34,702 nucleotides of DNA from contig SHWG01000007.1 in the NCBI GenBank assembly GCA_009693905.1, positions 1 to 34,702 on the forward strand, given 5' to 3'. Positions 21,753 to 30,131 of the stretch are shown piece after piece; the first letter of the stretch is position 1; the number at the start of each line of letters is the position of its first letter. A program made the position numbers and the translations under genes. The notes beneath the pieces were generated by a model. The model ran no database searches and had not been told where the DNA came from. It saw only the letters and a program-made list of their open reading frames with translations. This stretch comes from Rhodospirillales bacterium (GTDB lineage: Bacteria; Pseudomonadota; Alphaproteobacteria; Rhodospirillales; 2-12-FULL-67-15).

Positions 21753-22796
21753 TTACCGCCGGGCTTTGCGCGGATCGAAAGCGTCGCGCACGCCCTCGCC
21801 GACGAAAACGAGCAGCGAGAGCATCACCGCGAGCACGAAAAACGCCGTCAGCCCGAGCCACGGCGCCTGCAAGTTCGCCTTGCCCTGACCGAGAAGCTCG
21901 CCCAAGGAGGCCGAGCCCGGTGGAAGTCCGAGGCCGAGAAAGTCGAGGGCGGTGAGGGTGGTGATCGAGCTGTTCAAGATGAACGGCAAAAACGTCAGCG
22001 TCGCGACCATGGCGTTGGGAAGGATATGGCGGGACATGATGGTCACGTCCGAGACGCCGAGCGCGCGGGCGGCGCGGACATAGTCGAAGTTGCGCCCACG
22101 CAGGAATTCCGCCCGGACCACGCCGACCAGCGCCATCCAGCTGAACAGCAGCATCAGGCCGAGCAGCCACCAGAAATTCGGCTCGACCACGCTCGCCAGG
22201 ATAATAAGAAGATAAAGCGTCGGCATGCCCCCCCAGATTTCGATGAAGCGCTGGAAGATAAGATCGGTTTTGCCGCCGAAGTAGCCCTGGACGGCCCCGG
22301 CGGCGACGCCGACCACCGAACTCAACAGCGTCAGCGCCAGCCCGAACAGGACCGAGACGCGAAACCCGTAGATGAGTCGGGCGACCACGTCGCGGGCCTG
22401 ATCGTCGGTGCCGAGCCAATGTTCGCCGGATGGCGGCGCCGGCGCCGGCACCGGGAGGTTCCGATCGACGGTGGTGAAGGAGTAACGCACCATTGGCCAG
22501 ACGATCCAGCCGTCGGCCTCGATCTTCTTCTTGAGATAGGGATCGCGATAGTCGGCCTCGGTAGGGAAGTCGCCGCCGAAGTCGGTCTCGGCGTAGGCAA
22601 ACAGCACCGGCGCGTAAAATGTTCCCTCGTGGCGGATCAACAGCGGCTTGTCGTTGGCGATCAGCTCGGCGAACAAACTTAAGACAAAAAGAGCGAGAAA
22701 AATCCACAGCGACCAGAAGCCGCGGCGATTGGCGCGAAAGTTATCGAGCCGCCGCGCCGTCAGCGGCGCCAGCTTGAGGACAAGAGCAGCGCTCAT
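21753..22796 (-). CDS. yejE: ABC transporter permease YejE
   Basis: This 347-residue inner-membrane permease begins with one transmembrane helix ([21 protein letters not shown]). A soluble insert typical of YejE follows (about 50-120, with [17 protein letters not shown] and [16 protein letters not shown]), then the DppC-like permease domain starting at [21 protein letters not shown]. The reading frame is open further upstream, but the ATG at 22796 overlaps the yejB stop by four bases (ATGA), giving coupled translation and the standard family start. Confidence 0.93.
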   Translation of the reverse strand: MSAALVLKLAPLTARRLDNFRANRRGFWSLWIFLALFVLSLFAELIANDKPLLIRHEGTFYAPVLFAYAETDFGGDFPTEADYRDPYLKKKIEADGWIVWPMVRYSFTTVDRNLPVPAPAPPSGEHWLGTDDQARDVVARLIYGFRVSVLFGLALTLLSSVVGVAAGAVQGYFGGKTDLIFQRFIEIWGGMPTLYLLIILASVVEPNFWWLLGLMLLFSWMALVGVVRAEFLRGRNFDYVRAARALGVSDVTIMSRHILPNAMVATLTFLPFILNSSITTLTALDFLGLGLPPGSASLGELLGQGKANLQAPWLGLTAFFVLAVMLSLLVFVGEGVRDAFDPRKARR

Positions 22797-23911
22797 GTTT
22801 CCCTGACCTCGAAGTCGATGCGCGGATCGACGACGTGATAGGCGAGATCGCCGAGCAAATTCATCAACAGCCCGAGCAGGGTGAAAAAATAGAGCGTGCC
22901 GAACATCACCGGATAGTCGCGCTTCAAGGCCGCCTCGAAGCCCAAGAGCCCGAGCCCGTCCAAGGAAAAGATCACTTCGACCAGCAGCGCCCCGGTGAAC
23001 AGGATGCCGACGAAGGCGCCGGGGAAGCCCGCGATCACGATCAGCATGGCGTTGCGGAAGACGTGGCCGTAGAGGATGCCGCGCTCGGGCAACCCCTTGG
23101 CGCGCGCGGTGGTGACGTACTGCTTGTTGATCTCTTCGAGGAACGAATTCTTGGTCAGCATGGTGAGGCCGGCGAAGCCGCCGACCACGAGCGCGGTGAC
23201 CGGCAACGCGATGTGCCAGAAATAATCGGCGACGCGCGCGGGCCAATCCATCGTCGCCCAGTCGGGCGACGTCAGCCCGCGCAGGGGGAACACGCTCCAG
23301 AAGCTGCCGCCCGCGAACAGCACGATCAGGAGGATCGCGAACAGGAATCCGGGGATGGCGTAGCCGACGATGACCACCGCGCTGGTCCAGACGTCGAAGT
23401 GCCCGCCGTCGCGCACCGCCTTGGCGATGCCGAGCGGGATCGAGATGAGATAGACCAGCAGCGTGGTCCAAAGCCCGAGCGAGATCGAGACCGGCATCTT
23501 GTCGAGCACCAGATCGACGACAGGACGGTCGCGGAAGAAACTCTCGCCGAAGTCGAAGACGAGGTAGTTCTTGAGCATGAGCCAAAACCGCTCGTGCGCC
23601 GGCTTGTCGAAACCGTAGAGCTTCTCGATCTGCTTGATCAGGTCGGGCTCGAGGCCCCGCGCGCCGCGATATTTGGAAACGACGTCGCCGGCGCCGGCCC
23701 CCGGCTGGGCGCGTCCGGTCCCCTCGCCCGCCTCGCCCGCCCCGGTGCCGGAGAAGCGCGCGGTCACGTCGCCGGCGGTGCCCTGGATCTGGGCAATCAT
23801 CTGCTCGACGGGGCCGCCCGGCGCGGCCTGAACGACGATGAAGTTGACGACCATGATCCCGAACAGCGTCGGGACGATGAGCAACAGGCGGCGGAGGGCG
23901 TAGGCGAACAT
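22793..23911 (-). CDS. yejB: ABC transporter permease YejB
   Basis: This 372-residue inner-membrane permease has the DppB/OppB-like start [20 protein letters not shown] and [15 protein letters not shown] YejB-specific linker of about 50 residues, rich in glycine and alanine ([20 protein letters not shown]), precedes [13 protein letters not shown] and [12 protein letters not shown]. The ENSF-like segment [22 protein letters not shown] and the C-terminal DPRIDFE match the family. It starts three bases after the yejA stop. Confidence 0.94.
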   Translation of the reverse strand: MFAYALRRLLLIVPTLFGIMVVNFIVVQAAPGGPVEQMIAQIQGTAGDVTARFSGTGAGEAGEGTGRAQPGAGAGDVVSKYRGARGLEPDLIKQIEKLYGFDKPAHERFWLMLKNYLVFDFGESFFRDRPVVDLVLDKMPVSISLGLWTTLLVYLISIPLGIAKAVRDGGHFDVWTSAVVIVGYAIPGFLFAILLIVLFAGGSFWSVFPLRGLTSPDWATMDWPARVADYFWHIALPVTALVVGGFAGLTMLTKNSFLEEINKQYVTTARAKGLPERGILYGHVFRNAMLIVIAGFPGAFVGILFTGALLVEVIFSLDGLGLLGFEAALKRDYPVMFGTLYFFTLLGLLMNLLGDLAYHVVDPRIDFEVRET

Positions 23912-23914
23912 TAT

Positions 23915-25747
23915 TTATTTACGCCCGCGCCGGATCTCGAGCGCGCGGGCTTTCTCGGCGTCCACCCACCAGCATTCGACGCAGAGCGTGTATTTCGCCG
24001 GTATTGAAGGGCGGCCGAACTTGTCCCAATAGGCGACGCGGAAGGTGCGGATGTGCCAGTGCGGGATCAGGTAATTGCCGGCAAGCAGAACCCGATCGAG
24101 GGCGCGGGTGCGCACGATCAGGGATTCGCGGTCGGGCGCGGCGATGACCAGTTCGATCAATTTGTCCACCACCGGGTCCTTGATGCCGACGGTATTGCGG
24201 CTGCCTGGCGTGGCGGCGGCGGCCGTGCTCCAGAAGTCGCGCTGCTCGTTGCCGGGCGAGAGCGACTGGCCGAACGAATCGACGATCATGTCGAAATCGA
24301 AGTCGTCGATCCGCTTGCGGTATTGGGCCGGCTCGACGGTGCGCACCCGCGCCTCGATGCCGAGGCGTTCGAGATGACGGACGAAGGGAAGCGCGATCCG
24401 CTCCCAGGTCGGTTGCGCGAGCAGGATCTCGAACGAGAACGGCTTGCCGGTGGTGCCATGAACCAGTTTTCGTTCCTTGACGATCCAGCCCGAGTCGCGC
24501 AAGAGATCGAGGGCGACGCGCAGATTGGCCCGGAGTGCCTCGTCGCTGCCGCCGACCGGCGGGGCGTATTCCCGCTCGAATATTTCCTCGGGGATGCGGC
24601 CTTTGAACCCGGCGAGGATTTTCAATTCCTCGCCCTCAGGCAGGCCCGAAGAGGCGAGCTCGGAATTGGAAAAGAAGCTCCGGGTCCGCACGTACTGGCC
24701 GAAGAACAGGTTCTTGTTCGCCCACTCGAAGTCGAAGGCCAGCGTCAGCGCCCGGCGCACCCGCTTGTCCTTGAACATCTCGCGCCGGGTGTTGAAGGAG
24801 AACCCCTGCATCCCGGTCGGGCGCTCGTGCTCGATCTCGACCTTCTTGATCAAGCCCTCGCGCACCGGGGGCGCGTCGTAGGCGGTCGCCCACTCCTTGG
24901 CGACGTTTTCCTGGCGGAAGTCGTATTCGCCGGCCTTGAACGCCTCCAGCGCCACGGTGCCGTCGCGGTAGTAATCGTAGCGAAGCAGATCGACGTTGTA
25001 GGTGCCGCGCCGGACCGGCACGCCCTGGCCCCAGTAATCGGCGACGCGCTCGTAGGTGACGGAGCGGCCGGCCTCGAACGATTTGATGCGAAAGGGCCCG
25101 CTGCCGAGGGGCGGTTCGAGCGTCGTTTTTTCAAAGTCGCGGGTCGCCCACCAATGCTTGGGCAGGATCGGAAGCTGGCCGGCGATCAACGGCAGTTCCC
25201 GGTTGACGCCGCCCGAGAACGTAAACCGCACGCGACCCTCGCCGGTCTTTTCCGCGCTCGCCACGTCCTTGAAATAAGAGCGGTAGAAGGGATGGCCCTT
25301 GGTCTTGAGGGTATCGAGCGAGAAGATCACGTCCTCGGGCGTCACCGGACGGCCGTCGTGCCAGCGCGCTTGGGGCCGGAGCGTAAACGCGACCCAGGAG
25401 CGGTCCTCGGGTACCTCGATCGCCTCGGCCAAGAGGCCGTATTCGCTGAACGCCTCGTCGCCGGAACTGGCGAGCAGGGTCTCGAACACCGCGCCCAATC
25501 CCGCCGCCGGATCGCCCTTCAGGATGAATTGATTGAAACTGTCGAAGCTGCCGATGGCGGAAAGCCGGGTCTCGCCCCCCTTCGGCGCGTTGGGATTGGC
25601 GTAGTCGAAATGCGTGAACTCGGGGCCGTACTTCGGCGCCCCGTGCATCGCCAGCCCGTGGACGCGGACGGTTTTCGTTTCCGCCAGGGCTGGCGGCGCG
25701 AACGCCAGGACCGCGAGCAGGCCGAAGGCCGCGAACAGAGCGCGCAT
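23915..25747 (-). CDS. yejA: Periplasmic peptide-binding protein YejA
   Basis: This 610-residue solute-binding protein of the Opp/Dpp family feeds the YejBEF transporter, known in enterobacteria for uptake of peptides including microcin C. It has a clear signal peptide with a probable cleavage after Ala22 (PPALA-ETK). YejA hallmarks follow: HGLAMHGAPKYGPEFTHFDYANPNAPKGGETRL and FDSFNQFILKGDPAAGLG near residues 30-80. The ATG at 25747 has no good ribosome binding site, but the signal peptide fixes the start. It is the first gene of yejABEF-ghrA. The 95 bases upstream, before hisN, hold no clear promoter. Confidence 0.93.
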   Translation of the reverse strand: MRALFAAFGLLAVLAFAPPALAETKTVRVHGLAMHGAPKYGPEFTHFDYANPNAPKGGETRLSAIGSFDSFNQFILKGDPAAGLGAVFETLLASSGDEAFSEYGLLAEAIEVPEDRSWVAFTLRPQARWHDGRPVTPEDVIFSLDTLKTKGHPFYRSYFKDVASAEKTGEGRVRFTFSGGVNRELPLIAGQLPILPKHWWATRDFEKTTLEPPLGSGPFRIKSFEAGRSVTYERVADYWGQGVPVRRGTYNVDLLRYDYYRDGTVALEAFKAGEYDFRQENVAKEWATAYDAPPVREGLIKKVEIEHERPTGMQGFSFNTRREMFKDKRVRRALTLAFDFEWANKNLFFGQYVRTRSFFSNSELASSGLPEGEELKILAGFKGRIPEEIFEREYAPPVGGSDEALRANLRVALDLLRDSGWIVKERKLVHGTTGKPFSFEILLAQPTWERIALPFVRHLERLGIEARVRTVEPAQYRKRIDDFDFDMIVDSFGQSLSPGNEQRDFWSTAAAATPGSRNTVGIKDPVVDKLIELVIAAPDRESLIVRTRALDRVLLAGNYLIPHWHIRTFRVAYWDKFGRPSIPAKYTLCVECWWVDAEKARALEIRRGRK

Positions 25748-25842
25748 GAGAGCGATTTCGCGGGAGACCCCGCGCCTTCCCCGGGCTTAGCCGAACGAGG
25801 ATTGTGGCGGCTTGCTCTCAGCCGATCAAGGGCGTGGGGGCT

Positions 25843-26640
25843 TTATCCCTTAAGCGCGGCGAGCGCGTCGGAGTGCCTGAGGGGATCGCCGGCGGCGAGA
25901 ACCTGGCCCTGGGACTCGAGGCCGAGCGGAAGCCCTTGCCAATCGGTGATGACGCCGCCCGCGCCCTCGACCACCGCCACCAGCGCCATATAGTCCACCG
26001 GCTTCATGGTCGCCTCGGCGACCAGATCGACGAACCCTTCGGCCAGGAGCCCGTAGGCGAGACACTCGGCGCCGTAGACCGGAAACTTGACCTGACCCTT
26101 GAGGCGGGCGAAGGCGTCGGCTTCGGCCCCCGCGCGGAACATCTCGGGCGTGGTCGCGTAAAGCCAGGCGTCCTTGAGCGCGCCGCACGCGCGCACGCGC
26201 ACGACTTCGCCGTTCCGCGTCGTCGGCCTTCCGGCGACGCCGACATAGCGCACGTCGATCGCCGGATGATCGATGATTCCGAGCATTGGCCGGCCACGGT
26301 GCAAAAGCGCGATCAGCGTCCCGAACAGCGGCTTGCCCGTGACAAAGGATTTTGTCCCGTCGACGGGATCGATCACCCAGACCCACTCGGCGTCAGCGCG
26401 GGTCGCGGCCATCTCCTCGCCGACGACGCCGTGGCCGGGATGTTCGCTGGCGATCAGGGCGCGCAAAGCGGCCTCGCACTCGCGGTCGGCGGCGGTGACC
26501 GGCGAAGCGTCGGCCTTGTCGTCCACAATCAGCGCGCGGGTGCGGAAATGCGCCATGACCGCCGCGCGCGCGGCATCCGCCATCCGGCCCGCGAACGCGA
26601 TGAAGGCTTCGGGAACGACGAGGGACCCGGCGGGCGCCAC
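25843..26640 (-). CDS. hisN: HisN-type histidinol-phosphatase (inositol monophosphatase family)
   Basis: This 265-residue magnesium-dependent phosphatase has the metal-binding motif GEE (74-76) and the signature WVIDPVDGTKSF with Asp91 and Asp94. The C-terminal MKPVDYMALVAVVEGAGG supplies the last metal-binding aspartate. The following FVTGKPLFGTLIAL is typical of the HisN subgroup, which carries out the histidinol-phosphate step of histidine synthesis in actinobacteria and many alphaproteobacteria. The start is GTG, one base after the stop of the cytochrome c gene, so translation is likely coupled. Inositol monophosphatase activity cannot be excluded from sequence alone. Confidence 0.83.
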   Translation of the reverse strand: MAPAGSLVVPEAFIAFAGRMADAARAAVMAHFRTRALIVDDKADASPVTAADRECEAALRALIASEHPGHGVVGEEMAATRADAEWVWVIDPVDGTKSFVTGKPLFGTLIALLHRGRPMLGIIDHPAIDVRYVGVAGRPTTRNGEVVRVRACGALKDAWLYATTPEMFRAGAEADAFARLKGQVKFPVYGAECLAYGLLAEGFVDLVAEATMKPVDYMALVAVVEGAGGVITDWQGLPLGLESQGQVLAAGDPLRHSDALAALKG

Positions 26641-26641
26641 G

Positions 26642-27169
26642 TCAGGGCAGGGGCTTTGGCGAATCGCTCAAAGTGCGCAGATAGGCGATCGCGGCGGCGC
26701 GCTCGGCGGCGTCGGGAAGTCCGATGAAGGTCATCTTGTTGCCGGGCGCGTAGTCCTTCGGGCTTTTAAGAAAGGTATCCAGCGTGTCGTAGGTCCATTC
26801 CTTCCCGACCTTGGCCATGGCGCCGGAGTAACTGAAACCCTCCGCCTTGCCCGGCATCTTGCCAACCACGTCCCACAGTCCGGGCCCGACCTTGTGCTTG
26901 GCGCCCTTTTCGGCGGCATGGCAGGCGACGCATTTGCGGAAGACCTTGGCGCCAGCCTCAGGCGTGGCGGCGACGAGCAGGACCTTGAAGTCCTGGGGCG
27001 CGGCGGCGGGCGCGGACGCGGCCGGAGCGGCGGCGGGCGCGGCGAAAACGATCTTTTCGGCGCCGGCGGTGCGGGGCGCGACCAGGAGGTCGCCGAAAAA
27101 ATGGCCACCCCAGATCAGCCACGCCGAAATGAGGAGTCCGGCCCCCACCTTTTCCAAGAACGAGATCAT
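26642..27169 (-). CDS. Membrane-anchored class I cytochrome c (CycM type)
   Basis: This 175-residue cytochrome carries an uncleaved N-terminal transmembrane anchor (VGAGLLISAWLIWGGHFFGDLL, about 8-29), an alanine/proline-rich linker (42-58) and one heme c site CVACH with Cys80, Cys83 and His84. Met146 in GNKMTFIGL is the likely sixth ligand. The fold and anchor match CycM-type cytochrome c552, which carries electrons between the bc1 complex and a cytochrome c oxidase in the periplasm. It is the first gene of a two-gene unit with hisN and diverges from kdsB, a neighbourhood common in alphaproteobacteria. Confidence 0.88.
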   Translation of the reverse strand: MISFLEKVGAGLLISAWLIWGGHFFGDLLVAPRTAGAEKIVFAAPAAAPAASAPAAAPQDFKVLLVAATPEAGAKVFRKCVACHAAEKGAKHKVGPGLWDVVGKMPGKAEGFSYSGAMAKVGKEWTYDTLDTFLKSPKDYAPGNKMTFIGLPDAAERAAAIAYLRTLSDSPKPLP

Positions 27170-27279
27170 GGCCTGCGATTCCTTAATGCTGGGCGCGGGA
27201 ATACCGGGCGCGAGCCCGCACTCTAGCCCGCCGCCCCCGGTTCATTCAATGTCCGAGGGGACGGCCGGACCTCGGGGGA

Positions 27280-27285
27280 TATACA
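27280..27285 (+). promoter_or_regulatory. Possible -10 box giving a near-leaderless kdsB message
   Basis: TATACA ends only ten bases before the kdsB ATG, and no Shine-Dalgarno sequence precedes that ATG. If used, the transcript would start about four bases upstream of the start codon. No convincing -35 box is seen. Confidence 0.3.
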
Positions 27286-27295
27286 CTGCCGCGTC

Positions 27296-28078
27296 ATGTC
27301 TTCGACCGCCCGAACCCGCGCTCATTCCGCCCTGCCCCGCAATCCGGTGGTGGCGATTCCGGCGCGCCTGGCCGCGACCCGGTTTCCGGGCAAGCCGCTC
27401 GCCGACATCCTGGGCGAGCCGATGATCGTCCATGTCTGGCGGCGCGCCCGCGAGGCCGATATCGGTCCGGTGATCGTCGCGGCGTGCGAAGACGAGGTCG
27501 CCCGGGCCGTGCGCCAGGCCGGCGGCACCGCGATCCTGACCCCGCCCGGGCTGCCCTCGGGCTCGGATCGCATCCATGCCGCGCTTCTCTCTTTCGACCC
27601 CGACGGACGTTTTGATGCGGTGGTGAACGTACAGGGCGATCTCCCCACCCTCGAAGCGGACTCGGTGCGCGCGGCGCTCGAGCCGCTCGCGCACCCCGAC
27701 GTGGACATCGCCACCCTGGTCGCCGAAATCGCGCGCTCCGAAGAACGAGACGACCCCAACGTGGTCAAGGCCGCGGTCGGGTTCGCGCCTGGCGCCAAGA
27801 TCGGCCGGGCGCTCTACTTCAGCCGCGCCCCGATCCCTTCGGGCGAGGGCCCGCTTTATCACCACATCGGGCTTTACGCCTACCGGCGCGAAGCGCTCGC
27901 GCGCTTCGTCGCGCTGCCTCAAGGTGCGCTCGAGCGGCGCGAGCGGCTGGAGCAGCTGCGCGCGCTCGAAGCCGGCATGCGCATCGACGCCCGGCTCGTT
28001 GACACCGTTCCGCTCGGTGTCGATACTCCCGCCGACCTCGAGCGGGCGCGCGTCATGCTTGGCGCACGAAAAAAGTGA
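27296..28078 (+). CDS. kdsB: 3-deoxy-manno-octulosonate cytidylyltransferase
   Basis: KdsB activates Kdo with CTP, forming CMP-Kdo for the inner core of lipopolysaccharide. The 260-residue protein has the nucleotide-binding start VVAIPARLAATRFPGKPLADI (18-38), LPSGSDRIHAAL, the metal-binding NVQGDLPTLE and the C-terminal HHIGLYAYRREAL and VDTPADLERAR segments. Ahead of the conserved start are about 14 extra residues (MSSTARTRAHSALP). No Shine-Dalgarno sequence precedes the ATG. It is followed after seven bases by pheA and diverges from the cytochrome c gene. Confidence 0.95.
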   Translation: MSSTARTRAHSALPRNPVVAIPARLAATRFPGKPLADILGEPMIVHVWRRAREADIGPVIVAACEDEVARAVRQAGGTAILTPPGLPSGSDRIHAALLSFDPDGRFDAVVNVQGDLPTLEADSVRAALEPLAHPDVDIATLVAEIARSEERDDPNVVKAAVGFAPGAKIGRALYFSRAPIPSGEGPLYHHIGLYAYRREALARFVALPQGALERRERLEQLRALEAGMRIDARLVDTVPLGVDTPADLERARVMLGARKK

Positions 28079-28085
28079 GCGAGCG

Positions 28086-28982
28086 ATGAGAAAAACCAAA
28101 GAGCGCGGAATTATCGCCTTCCAGGGCGCGGCCGGAGCGTACTCCGACCTCGCCTGCCGCGAAGCCTATCCGTCGATGCGAACTTTGCCGTGCCGCACCT
28201 TCGAGGACACCTTCGCCGCGCTGGCCAAGGGCCGGGCAGGACTCGCCATGATCCCGATCGAGAATTCGGTCGCCGGGCGCGTCGCCGACATTCACCATTT
28301 GCTGCCCGATTCGGGCCTGTTCATCGTCGCCGAGCATTTCCAGCGGGTCAACCACCACCTGCTCGGACTCAAGACCGCGCGGTTGGCCGACATCGCCCGC
28401 GTCCACAGCCACGTCCATGCGCTCAGCCAATGCCGCAAACTGATCCGCAAGCTGCGTCTGCGTCCGGTGATCCATGAGGACACCGCCGGCGCGGCGGCAT
28501 TGGTGGCGAAGCTCGGCGATCCGACCCAAGGAGCGATCGCGTCCAGGCTCGCGGCCCGCATCCATGGCCTCAAATCGCTGAAAGCGAACATCGAAGACGC
28601 GGATCACAACACCACGCGCTTCATCGTCATGGCTAAGCGGCCGCGGGTTCCCGGCACGAACGCCGGCCCGGTCGTCACCAGTTTCGTCTTCCGCGTGCGC
28701 AACGTGCCCGCCGCGCTCTTGAAGGCGCTCGGCGGCTTCGCCACCAACGGCGTCAACATGACCAAGCTCGAAAGTTACGTCAGCGCCGATTTCATCGCCG
28801 CCCAGTTCTACGCCGATATCGAGGGACATCCCGAAAGCCGCAACGCCGGGCGCGCTTTCGATGAACTCGCCTTCTACACCCACGAGGTGAAGGTGCTCGG
28901 CGTCTACCCGGCGCACCCCTATCGCCTCAAGATGGAAAAGCGCGCGTCGCGCGGGCTTACCCCCGCGCGCACCAAAAAATAA
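28086..28982 (+). CDS. pheA: Prephenate dehydratase
   Basis: PheA converts prephenate to phenylpyruvate in phenylalanine synthesis. The 298-residue protein is the monofunctional type without chorismate mutase. The catalytic domain has GIIAFQGAAGAYSDLA (8-23), IPIENSVAGRV, HEDTAGAA and the active-site HNTTRFIVM. A C-terminal ACT domain (about 200-285; VTSFVFRVRNVPAALLKALGGFATNGVNMTKLES) should bind phenylalanine for feedback control; its ESRP motif is replaced by ESYV, as in other alphaproteobacterial proteins. The last 14 residues (KRASRGLTPARTKK) are basic and encoded by a palindromic repeat. It follows kdsB by seven bases and converges on nudC. Confidence 0.95.
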   Translation: MRKTKERGIIAFQGAAGAYSDLACREAYPSMRTLPCRTFEDTFAALAKGRAGLAMIPIENSVAGRVADIHHLLPDSGLFIVAEHFQRVNHHLLGLKTARLADIARVHSHVHALSQCRKLIRKLRLRPVIHEDTAGAAALVAKLGDPTQGAIASRLAARIHGLKSLKANIEDADHNTTRFIVMAKRPRVPGTNAGPVVTSFVFRVRNVPAALLKALGGFATNGVNMTKLESYVSADFIAAQFYADIEGHPESRNAGRAFDELAFYTHEVKVLGVYPAHPYRLKMEKRASRGLTPARTKK

Positions 28983-29004
28983 GCGCGGGCTTAACCCCAC
29001 GCGC
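28948..29004. repeat. Two palindromic repeats at the pheA 3' end
   Basis: The first hairpin (28948-28970; arms CGCGCGGGC and CCCCGCGCGC, loop TTAC) lies inside the last codons of pheA. The second (28983-29004; GCGCGGGC, loop TTAA, CCCCACGCGC) begins right after the stop codon. Both share arms with the hairpins at the rapZ and gltB starts. The second may act as a terminator hairpin between convergent pheA and nudC. Confidence 0.6.
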
Positions 29005-29011
29005 AAGTGAC

Positions 29012-29974
29012 CTAACCCACTTCCGCCAGCCACTCCTCGATCAGGAAACGCGCGATCGAGTCGGACCGCGAGAGCTTGAGGTCTTCGCCAGGCAGGGTCT
29101 TAAGTTCGGCGCGGGTGAACCAGCGCGCATCGGCAAGTTCCCGGTCGTCGCGCCGGATTTCCTCGTCGGCCGCCTCGGCGCGAAACCCGAGCATGAGCGA
29201 GGACGGAAACGGCCACGGCTGCGAGGCGCGGTAAGTGACCTGGGCGAGGCTTAACCCCACTTCTTCCAATACCTCGCGCGCGACCGCCGCTTCGAGACTC
29301 TCGCCCGGCTCGACGAAGCCCGCGAGCGCCGAATAAAGCGCCTCGGGCCAATGCGCCTGGCGCGCGAGCAGGCAGCGCGCCTGGCCGGGATGGCCCGGCG
29401 GTGCTGGCCGGGTCAGGAGCATGATCACCGCCGGATCGGTGCGCGGAGAGTGGTCGCGGGCGCAGCGTTTGTCGGTGCAGCGGCGCGCGTGCCCGCCGTC
29501 GCGGAATTCGGTCGGCTGGCCGCACGCGCCGCAGAACCGGCTCGCGCCGTGCCAATGAACCAGGCCGCGCGCGCAGGCGAGCAACGCCGCTTCGGTCCCG
29601 ACCATCAACGCGCTCGCGGTTCTGAGTTCCTGGAACGCGGCGCCCGCGGGCGCGCCGGCGAGCACACCCGCCAGATCGGATAGCGGGTTTTGGCCGATGT
29701 CGGCCGCGAACCAGGCACCCTTGTCGTCCGCGCCAAGAAAGACCTTCTCGGGCGCGGCGGCGAGAGCCGTTTGCGCGACCTCGCCCGCGAGCGCGACAGC
29801 GACCGGGGTCGCGCCGGGCACGATCAAATTCAGGCCCCGCCAGACCGGAACAACCCGGGTTGAAGGCGCGCGTTCGGCCGCCGCCAGCGCCTGGACGTCG
29901 CGGCGGGTGTGGCTGGCCCGGTCGAGAGAAAACGCCGAGTAGGCGATTCGAGGCGGAACAGGGCGGGCGGACAT
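29012..29974 (-). CDS. nudC: NAD(+) diphosphatase (NADH pyrophosphatase)
   Basis: NudC cleaves NADH to NMNH and AMP; in E. coli it also removes NAD caps from RNA. The 320-residue protein has a zinc-binding cluster with Cys148, Cys151, Cys166 and Cys171 (FCGACGQ and RRCTDKRC). The Nudix box GFVEPGESLEAAVAREVLEEVG spans 219-240, and the NudC-specific SQPWPFPSSL follows at 251-260. The ATG at 29974 is chosen because the family region begins soon after it; the open frame upstream shows no similarity. The gene is alone on this strand, converging on pheA and diverging from the lipoprotein gene. Confidence 0.94.
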   Translation of the reverse strand: MSARPVPPRIAYSAFSLDRASHTRRDVQALAAAERAPSTRVVPVWRGLNLIVPGATPVAVALAGEVAQTALAAAPEKVFLGADDKGAWFAADIGQNPLSDLAGVLAGAPAGAAFQELRTASALMVGTEAALLACARGLVHWHGASRFCGACGQPTEFRDGGHARRCTDKRCARDHSPRTDPAVIMLLTRPAPPGHPGQARCLLARQAHWPEALYSALAGFVEPGESLEAAVAREVLEEVGLSLAQVTYRASQPWPFPSSLMLGFRAEAADEEIRRDDRELADARWFTRAELKTLPGEDLKLSRSDSIARFLIEEWLAEVG

Positions 29975-30131
29975 GAGAACCAACGTCGCATGGCCCCCCG
30001 CCCGCCGACAACCGCCGCCCCCTTCTTTTGGGGCTTTGTTAACCGAACAGCGGCTAAGCAGGGGTCTTGAGCGGAACCGGTCCTCTTGGCGCGCCCAGGC
30101 TGGGGCGGCCTTGGGCCATAGGGACGAAGGC

